From positions 1-64,000 of the forward strand of contig QHTE01000043.1 in assembly GCA_003220685.1 (NCBI GenBank): a stretch of 64,000 nt of DNA, written 5' to 3'. The notes under the pieces are model-generated. The model was given only the letters and a program-made list of their open reading frames with translations, ran no database searches and was not told the origin of the DNA. Source of the DNA: Candidatus Rokuibacteriota bacterium (lineage in GTDB: Bacteria; Methylomirabilota; Methylomirabilia; Rokubacteriales; CSP1-6). Each line of letters begins with the position of its first letter. Within the stretch, counting starts at the first letter, position 1. Positions 17,430-30,369 of this stretch are shown piece after piece. The position numbers and the translations under genes are program-made.

Positions 17430-18204
17430 GCGAGCCCTCCGGTGTGGTCACGGTGAGCCCGGCGTCGATGATGAGGGTTTGCCCGGTGACCCAGCGCGCC
17501 TCGTCGCTCGCGAGGTAGACGGCGCCCCAGCCGATGTCCCAGCCGCTGCCTTCGGTCCCGAGCGGGCTGGCGCGCCGTCGCCGCTCGCGCGCCTCGGGGC
17601 CGAGATCCTGAACCATCGGCGTCCAGACCGGCCCGGGCGCGATCGCGTTGACGCGGATGCCCTGGGGGCCCAGCTGGACGGCGACCGAGCGGACGAATCC
17701 AATCACGCCCGCCTTGGCGGTCGCGTACGCGGTGCGGCCGTACCCGCGCAGTCCCGCGATCGACGACACGCAGATCACGGCGCCGCCGCCGCGGCGGGCC
17801 ATCGCGGGCACGGCGGCCTGCGTGGCGAGGAACATCGACTTGAGGTCGACCGCGATGACGCGGTCCCACTCTTCCTCGGTGGTGTCGAGCAGGCCCTTGC
17901 GCGACTCGATGCCCACGTTATTGTGGAGGATGTCGACGCCCCCCCAGCGGTCCACCGCAGCCCTGACCATCGCGGCGCACTCGGCCGCGCGCGTGACGTC
18001 GGCGGCGTGGGCCGTCGTCTCGCCGCCCTCGGCACGGATCGCCGCGACGGTCTCCTCGGCGCGCTCCTTCATCTGGTCGACGCAGAGCACCTTCGCGCCC
18101 TCGCGCGCGAAGAGGATGGCGGTGGCCTTGCCGTTGCCCAGGCCCGGGCCGCGCGAGCCGGCGCCGGTGACGATCGCGATCTTGCCGCTCAAGCGGCCGC
18201 TCAT
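17413..18204 (-). CDS. short-chain dehydrogenase/reductase
   Basis: A 263-residue SDR. Cofactor motif AIVTGAGSRGPGLGNGKA has an insertion relative to the usual TGxxxGIG, as in some SDRs with a GxGxGxG-like turn. Asp after the second strand (VLCVDQ) favours NAD(H). The catalytic set is Asn (HNNVG), Ser (CVSSIAG) and Tyr-x3-Lys in YATAK. ATG 18204 follows GAGGTGAGC by a normal distance; a longer frame upstream overlaps the helicase gene. The 3' end overlaps the ChaN-like gene by 17 bp. Substrate unknown. Confidence 0.9.
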   Translation of the reverse strand: MSGRLSGKIAIVTGAGSRGPGLGNGKATAILFAREGAKVLCVDQMKERAEETVAAIRAEGGETTAHAADVTRAAECAAMVRAAVDRWGGVDILHNNVGIESRKGLLDTTEEEWDRVIAVDLKSMFLATQAAVPAMARRGGGAVICVSSIAGLRGYGRTAYATAKAGVIGFVRSVAVQLGPQGIRVNAIAPGPVWTPMVQDLGPEARERRRRASPLGTEGSGWDIGWGAVYLASDEARWVTGQTLIIDAGLTVTTPEGSLGASQ

Positions 18205-18211
18205 CGGGCGC

Positions 18212-22546
<4,335 letters not shown>

Positions 22547-22563
22547 CCACTCGATTCTACGCC

Positions 22564-23430
22564 TCAGCGGAAGCCCATCTGCCGCAGCAGCAGGCGGCTC
22601 AAGGTGGTGCCCGGGTCCTCGAGCTCGGCGAGGATCGAGAAGTGGTGCAGGCCGGCCATGTCGAGCGTCTGGCAGGGCAGCCGCTTCGTCCGCCACACCG
22701 CGGCAAGCTCCTCGCCCTGGCGGTGATACTCCGGGCCTTCGAGCCCTCCGACGGCGAGCAGGAGCGGCCCGGAGCGCGGCGGCGGGCAGTGCACGGGGCT
22801 CAGCTGGCGCGCCGACTCGGGCGTGAGCTTCAGGAACTCGTTGAGGTACGAGAGGCGGATCGGCTCGAGGTCGTAGAGCCCGCTGATGCCGCAGCCGGCC
22901 TTGATGACGTCGGCGGGCAGCCCCGCGAACGCGCTCCAGTCGGTCGACATCAGCATCGCGGCCAGGTGCCCGCCGGCGGAGTGTCCGGACACGAAGATCC
23001 GGTTCGGATCGCCCCCGAACGAGGCGGCGTGGCGATGGACCCAGACGATCGACGCGCGGCACTGGCGCACGAGCTCGTCCATGTCGACCGTGGGGATCAG
23101 CGCGTAGTTGATCACGACGACCGCGACACCCGATGGATGAACGGCGCGCGCGACGAAGCTCGAGTCGGACTTGTCCAGCCGATGCCAGTAGCCGCCGTGG
23201 ACGAACACGTGAACCGGCGCGGGCCCGTGGCGCGCCGGGAAGACGTCGAGGCGCTCGCCGGGATGCGCGCCGTAGGCGAGGTCGAGCCGGCAGTCGAGCG
23301 CGGCGCGCGTCTCGGCGCTGGCGATCGCGTAGCGCGAGAGCCAGTCGGCGCTGTCCCGGACCTTCTCGCGGTTGTTGTACTCGGCGTCGAGGGCCTGCTG
23401 GTCGTACTCGCGAAAGACGGTCTTCGCCAT
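22564..23430 (-). CDS. alpha/beta hydrolase (kynurenine-formamidase/esterase-like)
   Basis: A 288-residue cytoplasmic hydrolase. The oxyanion motif HVFVHGGYWHRLDKSDSSF is near residue 78, the nucleophile elbow is GHSAGGHLA with Ser near 150, and the triad His is in AGLHHFSI near residue 263, all standard for the family that hydrolyses N-formylkynurenine or short esters. The C-terminal tail matches the fragment at 2-109, so the organism carries at least two members. It lies 17 bp upstream of the helicase gene on the same strand, but a functional link is doubtful. Tryptophan-pathway genes are not nearby, so formamidase activity is unproven. Confidence 0.85.
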   Translation of the reverse strand: MAKTVFREYDQQALDAEYNNREKVRDSADWLSRYAIASAETRAALDCRLDLAYGAHPGERLDVFPARHGPAPVHVFVHGGYWHRLDKSDSSFVARAVHPSGVAVVVINYALIPTVDMDELVRQCRASIVWVHRHAASFGGDPNRIFVSGHSAGGHLAAMLMSTDWSAFAGLPADVIKAGCGISGLYDLEPIRLSYLNEFLKLTPESARQLSPVHCPPPRSGPLLLAVGGLEGPEYHRQGEELAAVWRTKRLPCQTLDMAGLHHFSILAELEDPGTTLSRLLLRQMGFR

Positions 23431-23687
23431 CAGGCGCCCCCGACCTGCCGTCGATCGCGCCGCCTCATCTGCGGCGACTATGCCCGCCCGCGCCGAGAAC
23501 TGTCAATCAGGCTCGGTGCCGTGTGGGGTCAGTGGCTGGCGAAGAGCGTCTCGCGGAGGACGTTACCTTCCATCTGGTGAGGTCATCACGCGAGAGGCGG
23601 GTAGTGCCTAGAGCTTCTGGCCGTGCTCCGTCAGACCGCGCAGGCCACCCGCGCCTCACTCGCCAGCGCATACCGACTCCGCGCGGC

Positions 23688-24278
23688 TTACTGCAGCATC
23701 GCGCTGCCGGACGGGCGCACGCCGTAGTCGTAGAGGATGGCGGCGCGCCGGACGAGGTTCGCGATGACGTTGCCGTAGAACTGGGTCATCGAGTTGCTGC
23801 GCGCGCGCGCGAGGGGATCGGACAGGGCGAAGCGGCTCTGGCTGTCGTGGCCGACCCAGTCTCGGGTGAACTCCTCGTCGATGAGCGGCTTGACCCATGG
23901 ATAGGTTTCCTCGGTCAGCTCGACCACGCTCGCCCCGCGCACCTTGCCGTCCCGGTCGAACGCGGTGGCGACCCGGACACTGCCGTGGATCGTCGCGTCG
24001 CCGACGAAGACGAGCGCGCCGACCATCCGTCCCTGATCGTCGCGTCCGATGTAGAAGCGGTAGAAATCCTCCTCCGGGGTCCAGCCGGACGCCTGCTTGA
24101 TCGCGGCCTTCTCCTTGTCGCCGAGCCGCACCTCGCGCACGAAGAAGCGGCGCGCGCCGGGCAGGAGCGACACGACCGCGTCGCGGTCGCTCACGAGCAC
24201 GACGGGAGGAGTCAAGTGCGCCAGCGCCGGGCTCGTGAGTGCCAGGGCCAGCGCCAGCGTGACGATGACGTATCTCAT
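23688..24278 (-). CDS. secreted protein, possibly FMN-binding-domain-like
   Basis: A 196-residue protein with a Sec signal (YVIVTLALALALTSPALA, cleavage after ALA). The mature part contains GKVRGASVVELTEETYPWVKP, which resembles the core strand-loop of NqrC/RnfG-type FMN-binding domains, but the S/T-G-A-T motif that carries covalent FMN is absent; at that place it reads ARSNSMTQFYGNVIANL. ATG 24278, preceded by AAGGAGACAACC, overlaps the TGA of the upstream membrane-protein gene. It is the last gene of a four-gene envelope module (26829 to 23688). The FMN link is tentative. Confidence 0.6.
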   Translation of the reverse strand: MRYVIVTLALALALTSPALAHLTPPVVLVSDRDAVVSLLPGARRFFVREVRLGDKEKAAIKQASGWTPEEDFYRFYIGRDDQGRMVGALVFVGDATIHGSVRVATAFDRDGKVRGASVVELTEETYPWVKPLIDEEFTRDWVGHDSQSRFALSDPLARARSNSMTQFYGNVIANLVRRAAILYDYGVRPSGSAMLQ

Positions 24279-24835
24279 GCGGTTGTCTCCTTCTTGAGCC
24301 AGAGCTCGTACAGCGCGATCAGGGTGATGAGCGTGTAGCCGAGGGCGAAGAGGGTGCCCCCGGCGATGACGAGGACGGATAGGGGCGCCCACACGAAGCG
24401 CGTGAGCCACATCCCGCCGATGTCGATGAGGGTGCCGACGAACGGGAGCGCCAGGATCGCGGACTTGACCCGCTCCCCGAGAGACGAGAACAGGAAGATG
24501 AGCCCGAGCAGCCCGGCGATCAAGGTCTGGCCGAACAGATGCGTGTGGCTGGTCTGGATCAGGAGCGGCGTCCTGACCCAGACCTTGGCCACGCTGCTGA
24601 TGTCGCCGATGCTGATCTCCCTCTCGGCCGACTGGTGCTGGCCGTGGCCGCTCGGACCGAGGGAGGTCATGGGCATCTCGCGCGCGAAGCTCGCCTGCAC
24701 GTCGGCCGGAGTGAGGCCCACCGCCGTCGCCGCCTGACCCATCGCCGCGATGGCGCCGCAGCCGATACCCAGCAAATACAGCGTGCAGAAAATCTTCGCG
24801 CTGACCGGAAGCCGTGAGAGTCGGATGCCCAGCAT
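24275..24835 (-). CDS. multi-span membrane protein with HTHLFGQ motif, unknown function
   Basis: A 186-residue membrane protein: one span at the N-terminus (AKIFCTLYLLGIGCGAIAA), a periplasmic-looking loop rich in His (GPSGHGQHQSAE), then three close spans from HLFGQTLIAGLLGLIFLF to GYTLITLIALYELW. The conserved-looking SHTHLFGQ segment places two histidines at the membrane edge, where they could ligate haem or a metal; that is inference. It sits between the porin and secreted-protein genes and overlaps the latter by 4 bp. I do not recognise a characterised family. Confidence 0.65.
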   Translation of the reverse strand: MLGIRLSRLPVSAKIFCTLYLLGIGCGAIAAMGQAATAVGLTPADVQASFAREMPMTSLGPSGHGQHQSAEREISIGDISSVAKVWVRTPLLIQTSHTHLFGQTLIAGLLGLIFLFSSLGERVKSAILALPFVGTLIDIGGMWLTRFVWAPLSVLVIAGGTLFALGYTLITLIALYELWLKKETTA

Positions 24836-24874
24836 ACGGATCTGCTCCTGTTGGGAAGGCGCGCCTCGCCCGCC

Positions 24875-26404
24875 TCAGAAGTTCACGTTGACCTGGAGCT
24901 GCACCTGGTGGCTCGTGTCACTGCCCTCGAGGATCGCCGAATTCGGCTTGCTGTCCGAGAAGGCGTTGCGGGTCGAGTAGTTCAGCCGGTACTCGAGCTT
25001 CACGTTGACCCAGTCGATCGGCACCAGGCTGCGTGAGAAGAAGACGCCCGTGGGCTTGAGATCCGGGATCAGCCGTGAGAGGTGGAACACCGGCGCGATC
25101 GTGAACGAGTGGAGCTCCTGCCGCACGCCGGTGCGGCTCGCGTCGTAGTCGTTGAAGTATCCGTAGCGCGTCGTGAGGCCCAGCCACTTCTCGAGCTCGT
25201 AGTAGCCCAGCACGTAGAAGCCGAGCCAGTTGCGGTCCTCGCGGATGCGCTGCGGCATGTCGACCGGGCGGCCGACGGTGCGCGTGCTCACGTTCTCCTC
25301 GCCGCCGTAGACGAACTCGCCGGCGACCAGCAGACGGCGGGTGGGCTGCCAGGTCGCGTCGACGTCGATGACCCAGCGCGGATCGCCGTTGTCGCTGGCC
25401 TGCTCCGGCCCCCAGAAGCCGCCGATGCCGAAGTTGAGGATGCCGTCGCGCGAGATGGGCGTGAAGCCGATGCGGCCGCCGTAGCTCTTGTCCTTGTTGT
25501 TGTCGTCGAACGGATCGTGCGTGGTCTCGCTCTCCCAGCGGTTCACGACCCACGCCTGCGCGTCGAGCCACGGCGCGAACGGATAGGCGAGGTTGAAACC
25601 GGTACCCCGCTGGGGCCGACCGTACCGGAACACCTCCGACGTGGTCGCCGTGAGGTTCAAGATCTCGTCGTGGCGCTCGAAGCCGAATGGCATGTCGAAG
25701 CGGGCCAGCGAGATCGCCAGGCCGTTGCCGATCGGCGCGACCACGGTCAGGTTGAACTTGTCGAGCGTCGCGTCCACCGTCGGGGTCTCGGCGCCGAAGC
25801 GCTCGCAGGCGACGCCGGACGGGCAGCCCATGCGGTTCGTGGTGCCCGGATCGATCAGATGGCTGTGCTTGTCGGCATGGCTTTCGATCTCGACGGCGGC
25901 GCCGGCGTGCAGCCAATCGGCGAACGACCTGCTGACCCCGAAGCCGAACTTGTCGAAGCGGAAGTTGAGGCTGCCCGGCTCCGATTGAGCCGGCGCGCCG
26001 CCGGCGAACTCCGGCACGATCTGAGCGTGCGTCATGAAGTTCGCGGATCCGACGAAGAAGCCGGTGAAGCGGAAGCCGCCGACCTCGGGCTTGGGCAGCC
26101 CGATCGTTTGCAAGATATTGTCGCGGAGCTCGACCTCCTTCTCGCCCGGCGCCGTGACCTGCGCGCTGATCGCGCTCGCGGGCGCGGCGGGCGGCGCCGC
26201 GGTGACCGGCGTCGTCGGAGCCGTCGGGACCACGCGCGGCTGCCCCGCCTGCTCGAGCCGGTTCAACCGCTCGTTGAGACGACGAACTTCTTCCCTGAGC
26301 GCTTGCGCTTCCTCGGCGCTGAGCCCCTGGGCGCGCGCCGCGCTCGGACAGAGCGCGGCGGCCAGGGAGCACGCGAGGACAGCGAGAGTGACGAGGGTTC
26401 GCAT
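24875..26404 (-). CDS. outer-membrane porin-like beta-barrel protein
   Basis: A 509-residue outer-membrane protein. After a Sec signal (LACSLAAALCPSAARAQ) comes a short coiled coil EEAQALREEVRRLNERLNRLEQ, a Pro/Ala linker, and about 390 residues of alternating beta strands ending VQLQVNVNF with the terminal Phe that directs barrel insertion. The coiled coil plus barrel layout is seen in trimeric DcaP/OprP-like porins. ATG 26404 is favoured because AGGAGG lies five bases upstream; a GTG at 26410 is in frame. It is flanked by membrane-protein genes of the same module. Solute preference is unknown. Confidence 0.82.
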   Translation of the reverse strand: MRTLVTLAVLACSLAAALCPSAARAQGLSAEEAQALREEVRRLNERLNRLEQAGQPRVVPTAPTTPVTAAPPAAPASAISAQVTAPGEKEVELRDNILQTIGLPKPEVGGFRFTGFFVGSANFMTHAQIVPEFAGGAPAQSEPGSLNFRFDKFGFGVSRSFADWLHAGAAVEIESHADKHSHLIDPGTTNRMGCPSGVACERFGAETPTVDATLDKFNLTVVAPIGNGLAISLARFDMPFGFERHDEILNLTATTSEVFRYGRPQRGTGFNLAYPFAPWLDAQAWVVNRWESETTHDPFDDNNKDKSYGGRIGFTPISRDGILNFGIGGFWGPEQASDNGDPRWVIDVDATWQPTRRLLVAGEFVYGGEENVSTRTVGRPVDMPQRIREDRNWLGFYVLGYYELEKWLGLTTRYGYFNDYDASRTGVRQELHSFTIAPVFHLSRLIPDLKPTGVFFSRSLVPIDWVNVKLEYRLNYSTRNAFSDSKPNSAILEGSDTSHQVQLQVNVNF

Positions 26405-26514
26405 GCCCACCTCCTGTACGTGGTGAGAGACCGGTGCCGCGACCTCGTCCGTGCGGACGCACGTGCGGACGGACGGCGCCCGTCGAGGGCGAGGCCGGGT
26501 TGTCTAGCGCGCGG

Positions 26515-26829
26515 TCAGGAGGTCGGGGCGGGCGGGGCGCGGCCGCGCGAGACGTCCGGGGCGATGCTCGGGGGCGCGAGGAACGCGACCCCCAGCCACG
26601 GGATCGAGACGTCCGCGATCGCCGCAAGGGTGACGGGCCGAGTCTCGAGGCCTCCCGTCCGCTCGCCGTTGGCGGCGAACGGGCACTCGTCGTTGACGTG
26701 CTCCGGCTCGAAGAAGTGGTGGACGAGGTGGGGCGCCTGCGCCGCGAGGAACGCGACGAAGGCGCCCGCGACCAGCAGGCTCACGCGGCGCCGCCACGCG
26801 CTCGGGCCGGGACGCGCCAGGGCCGCCAT
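26515..26829 (-). CDS. small single-span membrane protein, unknown function
   Basis: A 104-residue protein with one strong hydrophobic span (VSLLVAGAFVAFLAAQAPH) followed by a compact cluster of possible metal ligands, HLVHHFFEPEHVNDECPF, containing four His, one Cys and several acidic residues. This recalls the His/Cys-rich periplasmic loops of small copper- or haem-related membrane proteins, but no family is recognised. It starts the minus-strand module that continues with the porin 110 bp downstream. No strong ribosome site precedes ATG 26829. Confidence 0.5.
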   Translation of the reverse strand: MAALARPGPSAWRRRVSLLVAGAFVAFLAAQAPHLVHHFFEPEHVNDECPFAANGERTGGLETRPVTLAAIADVSIPWLGVAFLAPPSIAPDVSRGRAPPAPTS

Positions 26830-26901
26830 ATCTCCATGCGTGTACCCGGATCGTGCGAAGACTGCAAGCGGAAAGCGACTCAGCGCCTCCGGAAGCGCGC
26901 G

Positions 26902-26930
26902 GCCTGGCCTTAGAGCCGCCTGGCCTTAGA
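26902..26930 (+). repeat. tandem 16-bp direct repeat upstream of the hydroxylase gene
   Basis: GCCTGGCCTTAGA occurs at 26902-26914 and again at 26918-26930, a 16-bp period, ending 9 bp before the ATG of the hydroxylase fusion. It could be a slippage product or part of a regulator-binding site. There is no proof of function. Confidence 0.6.
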
Positions 26931-26939
26931 ATCGAGGCG

Positions 26940-29195
26940 ATGAGGATCGTCGCGATCGGGGGCGGCCCGGCCGGGCTCTACTTCAGCCTGCTCATGAAGA
27001 AGTCGGACCCCACCCACGACATCACCGTCGTCGAGCGGAACCGGCCCGACGACACGTTCGGCTTCGGCGTCGTGTTCTCCGACGCGACGCTCGAGCACGT
27101 GGCCGAGGCCGACCGCGAGAGCCACGCCGAGATCACGAGCCACTTCGCCCACTGGGACGACATCGACATCCACTACCGAGGCCAGGTGCTCACCTCGGCC
27201 GGGCACGGGTTCGCCGGCATGTCGCGCCAGGTGCTGCTCGACATCCTGCAGCGGCGCTGCGCCGAGCTCGGGGTCAGGCTCGAGTTCCAGCGCGAGATCG
27301 GCGACGTGGCCGAGTACGCCGAAGCCGACCTCGTGCTGGGCGCCGACGGCGTGAACAGCGTCGTCCGCAGCCGGTACGCCGCGCACTTCCGGCCCGAGAT
27401 CGACTGGCGACCCAACAAGTTCGTCTGGCTCGGCACGACGTTTCCGTACCCGGCGTTCACGTTCCTGTTCAAGGAGAGCGCGCACGGGCTCTGGCGCGTC
27501 CACGCCTACCGGTACGACGCGTCCATGTCGACGTTCATCCTCGAGACGACCGAGGCCACCTGGCGCCGCGCGGGTCTCGATCGGGCCGACGAGGACCAGA
27601 CCCTGGCCTTCTGCGAGCGCCTCTTCGCCGAGGAGCTCCAGGGCCACCGGCTCCTGAAGAACCGCTCGCTCTGGCGCAGCTTCCCGACGGTGCGCAACGG
27701 CTCGTGGCGGCACGGGAACGTCGTGCTGGTGGGCGACGCGGCGCACACCGCGCACTTCTCGATCGGCTCGGGGACGAAGCTCGCGCTCGAGGACGCGATC
27801 GCGCTCGCGCGCGCGCTCCAGAGCCACGGCGAGGTCGAGAAGGCGCTGGCGGCCTACGAGGAGGACCGGCGGCCGGAGGTCGAACGCCTCCAGCGCGCGG
27901 CCCAGGTGAGCCTCGAGTGGTTCGAAGAGGCCGAGCGCTATCACGGCCGCCTCGAGCCCATCCAGTTCGCGATGAGCCTCTTGACGCGAAGCCTCCGCGT
28001 GACCCACGAGAATCTGAGAACTCGCGACCCGCGCTTCGTGACGGCGGTCGACCGATGGTTCGCCGCGCAGGCCGAGCAGCAAAGCCGCGTGACGATCCGT
28101 GCCACGCCCCCGCCGCCCCCGATGTTCACCCCGTTCCGCCTTCGTGAGATGGTGCTCTCGAACCGCATCGTGGTCTCGCCGATGTGCCAGTACTCCGCCG
28201 AGGACGGGACGCCCGGCGACTGGCATCTGGTGAACCTCGGCTCGCGCGCGATCGGGGGCGCGGCGCTCGTCATCGCGGAGATGACCGACGTGAGCCGTGA
28301 GGGGCGAATCACCCCGGGCTGCACGGGCATGTACAGGCCGGAGCACGTCCTCGCGTGGAAGCGCGTGGTCGACTTCGTCCACACGGCGAGCTCGGCGCGC
28401 ATCGCGCTCCAGCTGGCGCACGCCGGGCGCAAGGGCTCGACGCGTCGTCTCTGGGAAGGCATGGACGAGCCGCTGCCCGAGGGCAACTGGCCCCTGATCT
28501 CCGCCTCCGCGCTCCCGTATCATCCCTACAGCCAGGTGCCGAGGGCGATGGACGGCGAGGACATGCAGCGCGTGCGCGACCAGTTCGTCGGCGCCGCGCG
28601 CATGGCCGAGCAGGCGGGCTTCGACATGCTCGAGCTCCACATGGCCCATGGGTATCTGCTGGCGAGCTTCATCTCGCCCTTGACCAACGTGAGGACCGAC
28701 GACTACGGAGGCTCGGCGGCCAACCGCGCGCGCTACCCGCTCGAGGTCTTCGACGCGGTGCGGACGGTCTGGCCGTCGGGCCGGCCGATGTCGGTGAAGA
28801 TCTCGGCGACCGACTGGGCCGAGGGCGGGCTCGCGCTCGACGAGGCGGTGGACTTCGCGCGCCGGCTGCGCGGGCACGGGTGCGACATCGTCACGGTCTC
28901 GACCGGGCAGACCGTGCCCGATCAGCAGCCGCAGTATGGCCGCCTCTACCAGACGCCGTTCAGCGACCGCATCCGGTGCGAGGCCGAGATTCCGACGATG
29001 ACCGTCGGGGGCATCGCCTCCCACGACGACGTGAACAGTATCCTGGTCGCGGGGCGCGCCGACCTCTGCGTGCTCGCCCGCGGCCACCTCTACGATCCCT
29101 ACTGGACGCGGCACGCCGCGTACGAGCAGGGATGGGACCTGCCGTGGCCCGACCAGTACGTCTCGGTCAAGGGCTTCAGGCCAAGGGAGGACTGA
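26940..29195 (+). CDS. bifunctional salicylyl-CoA 5-hydroxylase-like FAD monooxygenase / old-yellow-enzyme fusion
   Basis: A 751-residue two-domain flavoprotein. Residues 1 to about 385 are a group-A FAD monooxygenase: GGGPAGLYFSLLMKK dinucleotide fold, ADLVLGADGVNS (DG motif) and VVLVGDAAHTAHFSIGSG (GD motif). Residues about 395-751 are an FMN-binding NADH:flavin-oxidoreductase domain (FTPFRLREMVLSNRIVVSPM, ELHMAHGYLLASFISPLTN). This fusion is the layout of salicylyl-CoA 5-hydroxylase, which makes gentisyl-CoA, and of related aryl-CoA hydroxylases. ATG 26940 has GAGG close upstream. It is followed 1 bp later by an enolase-superfamily gene. The CoA-ester substrate is inferred from the family. 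Confidence 0.88.
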   Translation: MRIVAIGGGPAGLYFSLLMKKSDPTHDITVVERNRPDDTFGFGVVFSDATLEHVAEADRESHAEITSHFAHWDDIDIHYRGQVLTSAGHGFAGMSRQVLLDILQRRCAELGVRLEFQREIGDVAEYAEADLVLGADGVNSVVRSRYAAHFRPEIDWRPNKFVWLGTTFPYPAFTFLFKESAHGLWRVHAYRYDASMSTFILETTEATWRRAGLDRADEDQTLAFCERLFAEELQGHRLLKNRSLWRSFPTVRNGSWRHGNVVLVGDAAHTAHFSIGSGTKLALEDAIALARALQSHGEVEKALAAYEEDRRPEVERLQRAAQVSLEWFEEAERYHGRLEPIQFAMSLLTRSLRVTHENLRTRDPRFVTAVDRWFAAQAEQQSRVTIRATPPPPPMFTPFRLREMVLSNRIVVSPMCQYSAEDGTPGDWHLVNLGSRAIGGAALVIAEMTDVSREGRITPGCTGMYRPEHVLAWKRVVDFVHTASSARIALQLAHAGRKGSTRRLWEGMDEPLPEGNWPLISASALPYHPYSQVPRAMDGEDMQRVRDQFVGAARMAEQAGFDMLELHMAHGYLLASFISPLTNVRTDDYGGSAANRARYPLEVFDAVRTVWPSGRPMSVKISATDWAEGGLALDEAVDFARRLRGHGCDIVTVSTGQTVPDQQPQYGRLYQTPFSDRIRCEAEIPTMTVGGIASHDDVNSILVAGRADLCVLARGHLYDPYWTRHAAYEQGWDLPWPDQYVSVKGFRPRED

Positions 29196-29196
29196 G

Positions 29197-30369
29197 ATGA
29201 AGATCACCAGGATCGAGACGTTCGTGGTGTCCAACGGCTTCACGCCGCCGCGGCCGTGGTGCTTCTGCGCGATCCGCACCGACGCCGGTCTCACCGGCTA
29301 CAGTGAGTTCGGCTCGGACGGCATCACGCGCGGCCTGATCGGTCTCGTGCAGGATCTCGGGCACCGCCTGATCGGCAAGGACCCGACGGCCGTCGAGAAG
29401 CACTACATCGACCTCTACCGCGCCGTCCGCCAGGCGCCGTACGGCGCGACCCAGCAGGCGATCGCGGGGATCGAGCTGGCGCTCTGGGACCTGGCCGGCA
29501 AGGCGCTGGACGTGCCGGTCTACAAGCTCATGGGCGGGCCGCACCGCGAGCGCCAGTGGGTGTACTGGTCGCACCTGGCGACCTATCGCGCGAACAACTG
29601 GAAGCTGCTCGGCGTGAAGCCGCTCGAGACGCTACAAGACCTGGCGGACGCGGCGCGCGAGGCGCCCGCGCGCGGCTACACCGCATTCAAGACCAACATC
29701 ATCTGGCCCGGCGAGCCGGCGCGCGCCATCGCGCAGGGCCGGCTCGGCCCCCACGACCAGGTGGCGTCACGCGACATCGTGAAGCAGGCGGTGGCCCAGA
29801 TCTCGGCCATGCGGGAGGCGGTCGGCCCAGACATCGGCATCTGCCTCGACATCAACGTCAACTTCAAGCCGAGCGAGGCGATCCGTGTCGGCCGGGCACT
29901 CGAGCCCTACGACCTCTTCTGGCTCGAGATCGACAACCAGGACCCGCACGCGCTGGCCCAGCTGAAATCGTCTGTCCGCGCGCCGATCTGCTCGGGCGAG
30001 CAGCTCCAGACCGTCCGGCAGTACCGGCCGTACTTCGAGCTGCACGCGATGGACGTCGTGAAGGTCGACGTGCAATGGCAGGGCTTCTCGGCGGCGAAGA
30101 AGGTGGCCGACCTGGCCGAGACGTTCGAGCTGAACATCGCGCCCCACAACTACAACGGCCATCTGAGCACCTTCCAGAGCCTCAACCTCTGCGCCTCGGT
30201 GTCCAACGTGCGGATCATGGAGAGCGATCCGGAGCAGACGCCGTACCGCGACGAGCTGTTCACGGCGCTGCCCGAGATCAAGGACGGCCACATGACGATC
30301 CCGATGGCGCCGGGGTGGGGCACCGAGCTCAACGAGAAGGCCGCGAAGAAGTACGAGTGGACCGGCTAG
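29197..30369 (+). CDS. mandelate racemase/muconate lactonizing enzyme-family protein (sugar-acid dehydratase-like)
   Basis: A 390-residue enolase-superfamily enzyme. The Mg2+ ligands are visible as Asp in CLDINVNF, Glu in WLEIDNQDP and Glu in CSGEQLQT; the general base is probably the His of APHNYNGHL, and a Lys lies in AFKTNIIWPG. This set is typical of acid-sugar dehydratases such as galactonate dehydratase. It starts one base after the TGA of the hydroxylase fusion with GGGAGGACTGAG as ribosome site, so the two are cotranscribed. An aromatic CoA hydroxylase next to a sugar-acid dehydratase is an odd pair, so the true substrate may be unusual. Confidence 0.88.
   Translation: MKITRIETFVVSNGFTPPRPWCFCAIRTDAGLTGYSEFGSDGITRGLIGLVQDLGHRLIGKDPTAVEKHYIDLYRAVRQAPYGATQQAIAGIELALWDLAGKALDVPVYKLMGGPHRERQWVYWSHLATYRANNWKLLGVKPLETLQDLADAAREAPARGYTAFKTNIIWPGEPARAIAQGRLGPHDQVASRDIVKQAVAQISAMREAVGPDIGICLDINVNFKPSEAIRVGRALEPYDLFWLEIDNQDPHALAQLKSSVRAPICSGEQLQTVRQYRPYFELHAMDVVKVDVQWQGFSAAKKVADLAETFELNIAPHNYNGHLSTFQSLNLCASVSNVRIMESDPEQTPYRDELFTALPEIKDGHMTIPMAPGWGTELNEKAAKKYEWTG

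Noticed and set aside
23431..23687. A gene in the 257-bp gap between the hydrolase and the secreted protein
   Set aside because: No frame gives a convincing start, ribosome site or conserved peptide. It holds no visible feature beyond possible promoters.
26910..29294. A 794-codon minus-strand frame over the hydroxylase fusion
   Set aside because: It overlaps two well-defined flavoprotein domains and has no recognisable motif of its own.
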